A DNA stretch of 64,000 nt. It comes from Pseudoflavonifractor gallinarum. Lineage in GTDB: Bacteria; Bacillota; Clostridia; Oscillospirales; Oscillospiraceae. Both the position numbers and the translations under genes were made by a program. Location of the stretch: the NCBI RefSeq assembly GCF_014982855.1, contig NZ_JADCKF010000007.1:124001-188000 (forward strand), read 5' to 3'. A model generated the notes under the pieces. That model did not search any database, had not been told where the DNA came from, and saw only the letters and a list, made by a program, of their open reading frames with translations. Each line of letters begins with the position of its first letter. The stretch's first letter is position 1. Below, piece by piece: positions 41,200-49,291 of this stretch.

Positions 41200-43543
41200 T
41201 CTTCAAATCCTCCGGACGGGTAGTCAGCAGGTTATAGATTTCTCCACGGGGGAACCGATCCACAAAGGGAATCGTCACATCCCCATAGAACAGCAGGCCC
41301 TCGCCGGAATTGCTGTGGGTGATGTAGGAGAGCTGGTGCTCCGAAATGCCGAGCTGCTTTGCCAGAATAGCCCGGTCACTTTGGGCCTGGGACAGCAGGA
41401 TCATAAAATCCGTGTTGTCCAGAATGGCCTCAATCTCCCGGCTGGCCAAAAGGTCTTTGACGTTCTGCGTCAGGGCCGAGGGGACACAGCCTTTCTTTCT
41501 CAGCATCTTCCACACGGCCACAAAGTAGCTGGCGGTAAGCGCGTCCCGGAGCAGGATATGAAACTCGTCAAAATAGCACCAGGTAGAAACGCCGTTGTGG
41601 AAATTCACATTGACCGCCGAAGTTACAAAGTCGTTGGTAACGTGCATGGCGATCTTGCGGAGGTTTTCTCCCAGCCCTTTGAGAACGATGCACACGATAT
41701 GGGACGTGAGCTTTACGTTGGTCTGGTGGTTGAACAGGTTAAGGGAGCCGGTGCAGTAGAGCTCCAGGGCGGTTGCCACACGGCGGGCCTCCGGCTCCGG
41801 CTGCTTCAAAAGCTCCTCGTACAAGTCCTGGAGCAAGGGCGGCTTGCCGTCCCCGATCCCCAGGGCCATATCCCGGTAGATCAGCCGCACACAGCGGTCA
41901 ATCACGGTTTTTTCGATGGGCTGCAAGCCGTCCTTGCCGCCCACCACCAGCTCACACAGGGACAACAAAAAATCCGCTTTCATGGAAAGCGGGCTTTCGT
42001 CATCGTCCAGGTCAAGCTGGATGTCCATAGGGTTGATATGGCTGGGAGAGCCGGGGGCGATCTCCACCACCTGGCCGCCCAGCCGCCGCACCAGCGGGGC
42101 ATATTCGCCCATCGGATCGACAATGATAATGCGATCCTTTGGGATAGTGAGAAACACGTTGATGATCTCACGCTTTGCGGCAAAGGATTTTCCCGATCCG
42201 GTTGAGCCAAGATACAGGCCGTTGGCCGATTTCAGCTTTTTGCGGTCAGCCATGATGACGTTATGGGAAAGGGCGTTCATGCCGTAGTAGAGGGACGGCC
42301 CGACCATACGGAGCTCCCTGGTCATAAAGGGAATGAAGATGGCCGTGGAACTGGTTGTCATGCCCCGCTGGATTTCCACCTCGTTATAGCCCAGGGCCAG
42401 CGAGGACACAAACGCCTGCTCCTGCTGCCAGTCCAGCCGCTTCAAGGCGCAGTTATATTTCTGCGCGATGCCGCCCACGGTAAACACATCGTTTTCCAGC
42501 CGCTGCCGGGTGGGGGCAAGGTTTACCACCGTGAACGTGAGCAGGAACATCCGCTCGTTTCGGGACTGCAGGTCAGCCAGAAGCTCCGCCGCGTCCTTGC
42601 TGAACGTGATCAGGTCAGGGGGCAGAATGTCGGGATCGTACCCGGCCCGCACCGCCTTGCGCTGTTCCTCCACTTTCATTTTGCCAATGTCGGAGAGCTT
42701 TCCCTTGATGGTCTTAATGGCTTTGAGCTGATCCACTGTCTGAATGTGCATGGTAACGGTCATTTCCGCATCCAGATCCAGAATTTCCGCCAGGAGTTTG
42801 TCAGAGAGCTCGGACGCCAAAATCTGCAAGTAGGATGCAGCGCCCCAATACTGACCGATGCGGAATGTCCGGGATTGCCGGAAGTCGAAGCTGTCCGGGG
42901 CAATAAAGTCCTTTGTTCCCATGCCCGTCCGGGGAATGTCCTGCCAGGAGAAGCGGAACGGCTCCCGGCTGCCGGGGTGCATCTGACTGTGAAGCAGCGC
43001 CAGCCGTTCCTGCCCGTCCATCGGAGCAGAGGGAACGCCCAGCCGTTTCAGATTGCCAGTCACGTCGGCCTCCACCCGTTCCAGACGGGGACGGGCCTCC
43101 GCGATCCCCTCGGCGGGCAGGCCAAACGTGATGTATTTAGACCGCTCGATGCCGTTGTTGCTTTTGGCAATCTGATTTTTCAGCATACTGGTGAACTCGG
43201 CCCGGATGCTGTCATAGTCATCCTGTGCCGGGGGGATATTGACCTTGTACTTGCTCCGGGAACGGGAGCGGCGGTTGATAAAGGAGAGCTGGAACGGCAG
43301 GGAGCTGTCAAAGTAATTAAGGAACGAGCTCCACCCACCGAAAATCGCCGTCTGATCCTCGGTAGAAGCCACGGAATAATTGATGTCCTCATATTCCACG
43401 GTTTTCGTGTAGAGCCCACCGGGGAGCTGGCACACCCCGTCCGGGTGCATCACCAGGTAAGGGATCGTCTGCTGGGCAGACAACGCAGCTTTCCGGTTAG
43501 CGGCCTTTCCGGGGCCGCGCTTTGGGCTTTTTGCTTTTTGCAA
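41180..43543 (-). CDS. VirB4-like conjugation ATPase
   Basis: 787-aa ATPase powering the conjugative type IV secretion channel. Walker A LYLGSTGSGKSF, Walker B region TWCYFDEFHILL, and the C-terminal QNVKDLLASREIEAILDN segment typical of VirB4/TraC. The start is a TTG at 43543 six bases after AAGGAGG; the ATG at 43549 overlaps that site. Overlaps the PrgI-like gene by about 47 bases. Confidence 0.92.
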   Translation of the reverse strand: MQKAKSPKRGPGKAANRKAALSAQQTIPYLVMHPDGVCQLPGGLYTKTVEYEDINYSVASTEDQTAIFGGWSSFLNYFDSSLPFQLSFINRRSRSRSKYKVNIPPAQDDYDSIRAEFTSMLKNQIAKSNNGIERSKYITFGLPAEGIAEARPRLERVEADVTGNLKRLGVPSAPMDGQERLALLHSQMHPGSREPFRFSWQDIPRTGMGTKDFIAPDSFDFRQSRTFRIGQYWGAASYLQILASELSDKLLAEILDLDAEMTVTMHIQTVDQLKAIKTIKGKLSDIGKMKVEEQRKAVRAGYDPDILPPDLITFSKDAAELLADLQSRNERMFLLTFTVVNLAPTRQRLENDVFTVGGIAQKYNCALKRLDWQQEQAFVSSLALGYNEVEIQRGMTTSSTAIFIPFMTRELRMVGPSLYYGMNALSHNVIMADRKKLKSANGLYLGSTGSGKSFAAKREIINVFLTIPKDRIIIVDPMGEYAPLVRRLGGQVVEIAPGSPSHINPMDIQLDLDDDESPLSMKADFLLSLCELVVGGKDGLQPIEKTVIDRCVRLIYRDMALGIGDGKPPLLQDLYEELLKQPEPEARRVATALELYCTGSLNLFNHQTNVKLTSHIVCIVLKGLGENLRKIAMHVTNDFVTSAVNVNFHNGVSTWCYFDEFHILLRDALTASYFVAVWKMLRKKGCVPSALTQNVKDLLASREIEAILDNTDFMILLSQAQSDRAILAKQLGISEHQLSYITHSNSGEGLLFYGDVTIPFVDRFPRGEIYNLLTTRPEDLKNEAKTE

Positions 43544-43892
43544 TCGCATCCTCCTTTCTCACAGCGCCCCGCTGGGTAAACGGGGCATAGATATTTTCCG
43601 TCTGGTAGGGCCTCACCCCAGGCCGCAGGAAACGGGCCCGCAGGACGTTCCGCACCACCTTTTCAAAGGGGAGCCCGTCTTTTTCGTACATCGCCAGCAG
43701 GAACGCCGGGAGCGCCACCGCCATCATCAGGAACATGGCTCCCGTGTTGCCGATGGCGCTCCGGGCCAGCAGATAGGACGGGATACCAACCGCCGCTGCG
43801 ATCCCGAAACACACAAGCTGGCGTTTCGTCAGGTTAAAGGCCAGTTTGGTCTTGATTTTGGATAAGTCGTTGGGAACATTCACATAGGGCAT
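43497..43892 (-). CDS. PrgI-family membrane protein
   Basis: 131 aa. Begins MPYVNVPNDLSKIKTKLAFN, followed by two membrane helices (about residues 27-45 and 50-68) and a basic C-terminus. PrgI-like proteins are inner-membrane channel components (VirB3-like position) of Gram-positive type IV systems. AAAGGAGG precedes the ATG. Confidence 0.87.
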   Translation of the reverse strand: MPYVNVPNDLSKIKTKLAFNLTKRQLVCFGIAAAVGIPSYLLARSAIGNTGAMFLMMAVALPAFLLAMYEKDGLPFEKVVRNVLRARFLRPGVRPYQTENIYAPFTQRGAVRKEDAIAKSKKPKARPRKGR

Positions 43893-43895
43893 GGA

Positions 43896-44468
43896 TCAAC
43901 CTCCTTTCGCGCCCACCTCTGGACACTTTGTCCAGAAGTCCGGGACGGTGCTTTCCACCTCGTTCCCCCATACATCCCAGCCGGGCGGGGACTGCCGGGC
44001 GAACAGCTCCACCCTGGGCACGTCGCCCATGAGGGCCACAATCTTATCACGGGCCTCGTCCGGCTTTCGGCTGTGCTCCTGGATCGGGGCAATAATGAAT
44101 TGATGGACGTTTGCCGCCTGCCGTTTCGGGTGTCCCCGTGTCGCCAGCAGGCAAACCTCCGCGTTGCCTCTCGTCCAAAAGCCTAAGCCATAAAACCAGC
44201 TCTCGGACTTTCGGTTTTTCTTCAACCAGACGAAAGCAACGCTCTTGTAGGTGAAGCCCCACGCCTTGATTAGCCGCAGGGCCTCCGGGAGCTGGGGGAA
44301 CGTAGCCCACAAAAAAAGCACGCTGTCCGGGGCCGCCAGATCAGCCACCGGGAGCGTGCATAACTCGTCAATCCCCATTGTGGGGTAATGCTTCTCCGCC
44401 GCACCCTGCAAGCCCTTTTGCGTGTAGCGCCAGGGGGGATCGGCATAGATCACAGAATACTGTCCGAT
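43896..44468 (-). CDS. MT-A70-family adenine DNA methyltransferase
   Basis: 190-aa methylase. DPPW catalytic motif in VIYADPPWRYTQ, followed by the MT-A70 core (LFLWATFPQLPEALRLI; FWTRGNAEVCLLATRG). AAGGAG lies seven bases before an ATC codon at 44468, giving (M)GQYSVIYADPPW, the expected N-terminus. The first conventional start is a GTG at 44453, too far from the site and inside the first strand. The C-terminus encodes repeat copy 9 (WTKCPEV). Probably protects the element from restriction in new hosts. Confidence 0.87.
   Translation of the reverse strand: MGQYSVIYADPPWRYTQKGLQGAAEKHYPTMGIDELCTLPVADLAAPDSVLFLWATFPQLPEALRLIKAWGFTYKSVAFVWLKKNRKSESWFYGLGFWTRGNAEVCLLATRGHPKRQAANVHQFIIAPIQEHSRKPDEARDKIVALMGDVPRVELFARQSPPGWDVWGNEVESTVPDFWTKCPEVGAKGG
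43915..43939. repeat. ICE palindromic repeat, copy 9 (in coding sequence)
   Basis: Spans the last codons of the MT-A70 gene, in a different reading frame from copies 7, 8 and 10. Confidence 0.9.
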
Positions 44469-44470
44469 AG

Positions 44471-45265
44471 TTACACTCCTTTCTCCCCGGCCTCCAACGC
44501 TGCCCGCGCCAGACGGATGCGCTCTGTGGCGGCGGCGTAGTAGGCGGGGACGGTTTCAAAACAGATGAAGCGGCGGCCCGTGTTGAGGGCGGCAACCGCT
44601 GTTGTGGCAGAGCCCGCGCAGATGTCCGCCACCACCTCGCCGGGCCGGGTATAGGTTTTGATGAAATACTCGCACAGGGCCACCGGCTTCTGCGTGGGGT
44701 GGACGGTGCGTTGGACGGCTGGAAAGGTCAGCACGTTTCCGGGAAAGCGCAGGCCGTCCTCCGATCCGCTGCCGGAACGGGTGAATTTTCCGTAGTTGGT
44801 GCTGTTCCCGTTATTACCCGCAATTTTTTTGTATGGCTTGCCCTGCTCAAACTGCGGATTGTAAAGCGGGAGCTTCTGATAGAACACCAAAATATTCTCC
44901 GTCTTTTTCAGCGGAGCGCGGCGGGCGTTGAGAAAGCCTGTGCAGCGGCTTTTGTACCATACCCACTCATAGCGAAGCATGGACAGGTTGGATGCCCCCA
45001 GCACCTTGTCATAGGGGCATTGTGCAAAGAACAGTACAGCGCCGTCCGGCTTAACTGCCCACTTGACCGCCTCCCACAGCTCCGGGAGCGGCAGGGGCAC
45101 ATCCCAAAAGTTCCGGGTGGTGCCGTAAGGCGGATCGGTCAAGAGCATATCCACAGAATGACGGGGCAGGGAGCGCAGGCCCTCGATGCCATCCATAAGG
45201 AACAGGCCCTCCGGGAGCTCCGGGGACTTCTGGACACTTTGTCCAGAGGTGCCCTTATCGGTCAT
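44471..45265 (-). CDS. DNA methyltransferase (N4/N6, beta type)
   Basis: 264-aa methylase. The catalytic TDPPYG motif near the N-terminus and the AdoMet loop near the C-terminus (VVADICAGSATTAVAALNTG) give the beta-class order, as in ICE and phage methylases. ATG at 45265 after AAAGGAGG. The first codons contain repeat copy 10 (KGTSGQSVQKS). Paired with the MT-A70 gene; likely modifies element DNA. Confidence 0.88.
   Translation of the reverse strand: MTDKGTSGQSVQKSPELPEGLFLMDGIEGLRSLPRHSVDMLLTDPPYGTTRNFWDVPLPLPELWEAVKWAVKPDGAVLFFAQCPYDKVLGASNLSMLRYEWVWYKSRCTGFLNARRAPLKKTENILVFYQKLPLYNPQFEQGKPYKKIAGNNGNSTNYGKFTRSGSGSEDGLRFPGNVLTFPAVQRTVHPTQKPVALCEYFIKTYTRPGEVVADICAGSATTAVAALNTGRRFICFETVPAYYAAATERIRLARAALEAGEKGV
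45226..45250. repeat. ICE palindromic repeat, copy 10 (in coding sequence)
   Basis: Lies within the first 15 codons of the DNA methyltransferase. Confidence 0.9.
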
Positions 45266-45506
45266 CCCTGGCCTCCTTGCCCTTTGCCGGGGCGGGGCGG
45301 GCGGCGTTTTCACGGGCGGCCTGCGCCCGCCCCTCGGCTAACTGCTGGGCAATCGTCTTTGCGTCATCCCTGCCGCCCAGCAATTCCCGCTTTTGCAAAA
45401 CAGCCTCCGTTTCCGCCATAAAGCGGTAAACATCGGCCTGGTTGAAGTCCTCCGGCGCTTTCCCGTTCCACAGGCGCGACCCATCAGGCCCATATCTTCT
45501 CGGCAT
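45255..45506 (-). CDS. Small ICE protein, unknown
   Basis: 83 aa: MPRRYGPDGSRLWNGKAPED, then a helical Ala/Glu/Arg-rich segment (TIAQQLAEGRAQAARENAAR) and a basic end. ATG at 45506 after AAGGGG. Overlaps the methylase start by 11 bases. No family recognised. Confidence 0.6.
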   Translation of the reverse strand: MPRRYGPDGSRLWNGKAPEDFNQADVYRFMAETEAVLQKRELLGGRDDAKTIAQQLAEGRAQAARENAARPAPAKGKEARDDR

Positions 45507-45520
45507 ATAACACCCCTTTC

Positions 45521-46387
45521 TCAATGTGCGCTAAAGATACTTCGCGCAATCGTCCCGGTTTTGAACAGCATGAAGCAGAGCAAAACCGTATAGCCCACGG
45601 TGCCCCAAATCGCCCCAATGGGATCTCCGCCCGTGGCAATTCCCTGGATCAGCACCGCATAAATCGCAACACACACCAGAATGAGCATCCCCTGGAAACC
45701 CACTGCAAACAGGGAGCGCAGATAGTTCTGCCCGATCTGTCCCACCTCCCGGTGGGAGATCGTTGCCATAGGGATGGGGGCCAAACTGGTAAGCAAATAA
45801 ATTTCCAACATTCTGCCATACACCAACACAAAAATGACGATGCCCAGCGCCCACATGGTAACGCCAATAATAGAGGACTGGAGCCACAGGCCCAAAAGCG
45901 GCCCTAAATCCATCCCCTCCAGGGTGGTTTCCAGCTCCGTCATCATATCCGGCGTGATGTCCGTGGAGCCCTGGATCAGACCGCCCGCCTGGGCGATCAC
46001 CGTCTGCGACACGTCAAAGACGGCCATCACAATGTTAAAGGTGTTTGAGAGAATGAAGATGGCACAAGCGGTTTTGAATATCCATTTATAGATATTCGCC
46101 ACGTCAAACTCGTGCATATTGTTCTTTTCCAAAAGCATCTGAATGAGCTCATAGGTGGCAACAAAGGTCAGTACCAGCCCGGCAATCGGTAAAATCACCG
46201 TTTCGGAAAGCTGGCGGATGAGGGAAAATACCCCGGCGTTCCACGCCGCCGGGGTAGTCCCCACCTGTACCGCGATCTCTCCGACTTGGGTATTGACGTA
46301 ATCAAAGAGCCCCTCCAGGTTCCCCATGATCCCGCCAATCAACAGCTCTTTGAGCCAGTCCGTGAGCCAGTCGGTGAGAAAATCCAT
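45521..46387 (-). CDS. VirB6/TrbL-like (CD1112-family) channel protein
   Basis: 288-aa polytopic inner-membrane protein with about six helices; N-terminal amphipathic WLTDWLKELLIGG. Central conserved LTSLAPIPMATISHREVGQI is typical of the CD1112/TrbL transfer family. Forms part of the secretion channel with VirB4 and PrgI proteins. Confidence 0.87.
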   Translation of the reverse strand: MDFLTDWLTDWLKELLIGGIMGNLEGLFDYVNTQVGEIAVQVGTTPAAWNAGVFSLIRQLSETVILPIAGLVLTFVATYELIQMLLEKNNMHEFDVANIYKWIFKTACAIFILSNTFNIVMAVFDVSQTVIAQAGGLIQGSTDITPDMMTELETTLEGMDLGPLLGLWLQSSIIGVTMWALGIVIFVLVYGRMLEIYLLTSLAPIPMATISHREVGQIGQNYLRSLFAVGFQGMLILVCVAIYAVLIQGIATGGDPIGAIWGTVGYTVLLCFMLFKTGTIARSIFSAH

Positions 46388-46398
46388 AGGCCGTTACC

Positions 46399-46611
46399 TT
46401 AGAACAAGCCGCTCAGCAGAGGGATCAGGGTGGTGCCCAGCAGGATGATGCCGCCGCCCGCCATGAGCTGCTTCATACCCTGGCTTTTGGAGCCAGGGTT
46501 GTCCGATCCGTAGCCCTCCAGCAGGTTGACAACGCCCCACACGCCCAGGCCAGCGCCCAGCGCAACAACGAGAGTCTGCAAAGTCGTGATAGCAGAAGCA
46601 AAAAATTCCAT
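46399..46611 (-). CDS. Maff2-family mobile-element membrane protein
   Basis: 70 aa with two membrane helices (about 9-28 and 48-66) around a SDNPGSKSQGMKQLMAGGG loop, the signature of Maff2 proteins in ICE transfer modules. GGAGG precedes the ATG. VirB2/pilin-like in size and layout, but the role is unproven. Confidence 0.85.
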   Translation of the reverse strand: MEFFASAITTLQTLVVALGAGLGVWGVVNLLEGYGSDNPGSKSQGMKQLMAGGGIILLGTTLIPLLSGLF

Positions 46612-46678
46612 ATATCCTCCATTTCTCCGGGATTGTCCCGGCCATGAAAAAAGCCGCCCGTTTGGGCGGCAGGTTGCG

Positions 46679-46703
46679 ACCTCTGGACACTTTGTCCAGA
46701 AGT
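46679..46703. repeat. ICE palindromic repeat, copy 11
   Basis: Three bases beyond the VirD4 stop codon. Confidence 0.9.
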
Positions 46704-46706
46704 GAT

Positions 46707-48542
46707 TTATACATAGGCATCCGGATCGTCCACGTCGTCGTAGTTGAGGATGTCCTCGTCCTCACTTACGGGCCCCGCTTCGGATACGTCTACCTCGTAC
46801 ACCTCACAAGCCTCGTTAAGCCCAGGCCGCCTGCGGCGGTTGATGAGCTTATCCAGGTCAAAGGCGTTTTTCTTTTTATCGGCCTCAGCCGTGTACTTGT
46901 AGTTCGGGTGCTGTTTCAAATCATATTTGGACGAAAAGAACGGGGGCAGACCCCGCAACTGCAAAATGCACTTGTCGCCCGGCATGGTAGCCAACTCGCT
47001 GGGGGTCATCAGCTCCCGGCCCAGCCGCTGGGTGTTCTGGTTGTAGCTTTCCGACTGCCCACGGGAGCGGCCCTCGGTCTGCATGGAGATGGTGGCCTTT
47101 CCCAGCCAGTTCTCGGAAATTTCCTTGATGGTGGAGCTTTCCCGCCCGCCCAGGAAGATCACGCTGTCCATGTTGCCTAAGATCGTTTCCGCGTTGTCTT
47201 TGTAAATGGCCTTGCACTGCGCGTACTGCTGATAGAACAGGCACAGACTTACCTCGCGGGAACGAATAACAGCGACAAGTTTCTCCAGCGAGGGCACCTG
47301 CCCCGTGTTCGCCGCCTCGTCCCACAGCACCCGCACATGATGGGGCAGGCGGCCCCCGTGAACATTGTCCGCCCGTTCACACAGAAGATTGAACATCTGC
47401 GAAAAGGCCAGGGCCACAATGAAGTTATAAGTCGGGGTTGTGTCGGAAATCGTGAAGAAAACTGCCGTTTTCCGATCCCCGATGCGGTCAAGCTCCAGCT
47501 CGTCATAGCTCATAATCTCCCGGAGCTGGGGGATGTCAAAGGGGGCCAGCCGGGAGCCGCAGGAAATCAAAATGCTTTTCGCGGTCTTGCCGCTGGCCAG
47601 CTTATATTTTTTGTACTGCTTCACGGCAAAGCAATCCGGCTTGCGCTTTTCCAGGCCCTTGAACATATAGTCCACCGCGTTCATATAGGACTCGTCATCC
47701 TCTTTCACGTCCATGCCGGAAATCATGTCCACCAGGGTATTGATGTTCCGATCCTCGGCAGGAGCTTCAAAGATGATATAGGCAATCAACGCACAATAAA
47801 GGAGCGTTTCTGCCTTTGTCCAGAACGGATCGCCCTCCTTGCCCTCGCCCTTTGTGTTTGCTATGAGAGTGTCCACAAATTTAAGGATGTCCGCCTCATT
47901 GTGGATGTAGGACAGCGGATTGTAGTGCATGGATTTTGAAAAATCTATGCTGTTGAACACTTTGACCTTATATCCCCGGCGTTGCAGGAAAGTACCCACC
48001 TGGGAGAGCACCCCGCCTTTTGGATCGACGCACACATAGGAGCTGTGCGCCTGGAGTAGCTGGGGCGTGAGCCAGAAGCGGGTTTTGCCCGACCCGGATG
48101 AGCCGATAATACAAGAGTTGAGGTTGCGGGCGTTGGCCGGGTTTTTGGGCCGGGTGTTCATGGTGAGAAACTCCGTCTTTGTCAAAATGACGTTGTTCTC
48201 AAACTTCGGATCGACAAAGGGCTTGATGTCTTTTTCGGTGCCCCAGCGGGCCGACCCATATTCTTCATCCCGCCGGAATTTCTTTGCGTTCTTGCTTTTC
48301 ATATAGATCAGCAGGCGGAAGCCCACCGCGCCCACAATGCCGATGAGCCAGTCAAAGGGGGCCAGCCCCGGCGCAAAGTCGGCAAAGGCCGGGCCGATGC
48401 TCTGCCCCAGGCCCATGAGCCTGTGAGCAAAGTCTGCTCCAGGGGCCAGGCGGTAGGCCGTTCCCAGCTTTAGGCAGGCCCACAGAATAAACAGATACGG
48501 GATATTGGGTATCACATACTTTTTGACGCTATCTGTCCTCAT
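46707..48542 (-). CDS. VirD4-type coupling protein
   Basis: 611-aa TraG/VirD4-family ATPase linking relaxosome to channel. Two N-terminal membrane helices (about 12-30 and 60-80), Walker A IIGSSGSGKTRF, Walker B region VRVLWDEAANTGQVP, and an acidic C-terminus (DILNYDDVDDPDAYV). ATG at 48542 after AAGGGAGG; the frame is open further upstream. Overlaps the PcfB-like stop by 14 bases. Confidence 0.93.
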   Translation of the reverse strand: MRTDSVKKYVIPNIPYLFILWACLKLGTAYRLAPGADFAHRLMGLGQSIGPAFADFAPGLAPFDWLIGIVGAVGFRLLIYMKSKNAKKFRRDEEYGSARWGTEKDIKPFVDPKFENNVILTKTEFLTMNTRPKNPANARNLNSCIIGSSGSGKTRFWLTPQLLQAHSSYVCVDPKGGVLSQVGTFLQRRGYKVKVFNSIDFSKSMHYNPLSYIHNEADILKFVDTLIANTKGEGKEGDPFWTKAETLLYCALIAYIIFEAPAEDRNINTLVDMISGMDVKEDDESYMNAVDYMFKGLEKRKPDCFAVKQYKKYKLASGKTAKSILISCGSRLAPFDIPQLREIMSYDELELDRIGDRKTAVFFTISDTTPTYNFIVALAFSQMFNLLCERADNVHGGRLPHHVRVLWDEAANTGQVPSLEKLVAVIRSREVSLCLFYQQYAQCKAIYKDNAETILGNMDSVIFLGGRESSTIKEISENWLGKATISMQTEGRSRGQSESYNQNTQRLGRELMTPSELATMPGDKCILQLRGLPPFFSSKYDLKQHPNYKYTAEADKKKNAFDLDKLINRRRRPGLNEACEVYEVDVSEAGPVSEDEDILNYDDVDDPDAYV

Positions 48543-49005
48543 GTACCGCCTCCCTTGCACGCTCTTTCTTGTGGGACGGCTGGCGGGCCAGTTCAGCGGC
48601 AGCCCGTTTGAGCTGTTCCCGGATGGGAACACGCTGGGACTTGGAACACTTCAACACGCGCCGGGAATATTCCGAAAAGCAAGCGGTGATGGCGTCGGCC
48701 TGCCCGCTCTTGAAAAACAACAGGTATTTGTCCGGCCCGGTCTTATAAAAGGCATAGTCCACATTCCAGCGCCGGGCCACCCGGTCAAAATCCTTTGGGG
48801 ACTCCACCTCGATGCTGTTTGTGGTGGCTCCGTGGCCCATGAGCTGGCGCACCGTCTGTTTTCCGTGGGGTGTCTGGCGGGCCCGGTACATTTTCTTGAT
48901 CTTCCGGCCCACCGCCAGACACGCCTGGGCCAGCACCCGGCCCGTGAGCTTTGTCGCCTTGATCGAAACTGCTATGGTACGTCTGGAAACGTCCTCGTCA
49001 ATCAG
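48529..49005 (-). CDS. PcfB/DUF3801-family protein, start altered by IS110
   Basis: 158-aa cytoplasmic conjugation protein (RRTIAVSIKATKLTGRVLAQ is the DUF3801 N-terminal signature). AGGAGGG (49018-49012) points at a CTG at 49005; no ATG is available at that site, and an ATG at 49158 lies inside the IS110 element. The IS110 copy has inserted immediately upstream of the ribosome site, whose core survives. Partner of the VirD4 gene downstream. Confidence 0.8.
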   Translation of the reverse strand: MIDEDVSRRTIAVSIKATKLTGRVLAQACLAVGRKIKKMYRARQTPHGKQTVRQLMGHGATTNSIEVESPKDFDRVARRWNVDYAFYKTGPDKYLLFFKSGQADAITACFSEYSRRVLKCSKSQRVPIREQLKRAAAELARQPSHKKERAREAVHEDR

Positions 49006-49032
49006 CCGTATCCCTCCTATTACAATAAATTT

Positions 49033-49240
49033 GGACAGGAAAGCCGGGCAGCCAGTCCGGCTTTCCCTCCATCTCGTGCCTAAGCTACAATGAGAGGAGC
49101 AACTGGCTGACCTATCCCTCCTTGGGCTTCTATGTCCGTTGGAAAGACTGTTAGCCATCCTCTTGTTGTAGCGTTCGATTTAAGCAGGTTGAGCCACCGG
49201 ATGCCGGAGAGTTCGCGTCACCCAATAGATTGAATCGGCA
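49033..49240 (+). ncRNA. Predicted IS110 bridge RNA
   Basis: Begins with a perfect 10-bp hairpin (GGAAAGCCGG 49038-49047, CCGGCTTTCC 49057-49066). Left target guide TATCCCTCCT (49113-49122) equals the left flank 49009-49018. Right target guide TGGAAAG (49140-49146) is complementary to CTTTCCA at 50627-50633. Left donor guide AGCAGGT (49183-49189) equals the right IS end 50620-50626. Right donor guide AATAG (49224-49228) is complementary to the left IS end CTATT. Ends are approximate. Confidence 0.75.
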
Positions 49241-49291
49241 GCGAGAAAAGATGGACTCCGGTTGCAGATTCTTTGTATTGGAGGAATATGG

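Noticed and set aside
48529-49158. ATG at 49158 as the start of the PcfB-like protein
   Set aside because: It lies inside the IS110 non-coding end; the first 51 residues would be IS sequence and the conserved domain begins at the site served by AGGAGGG.
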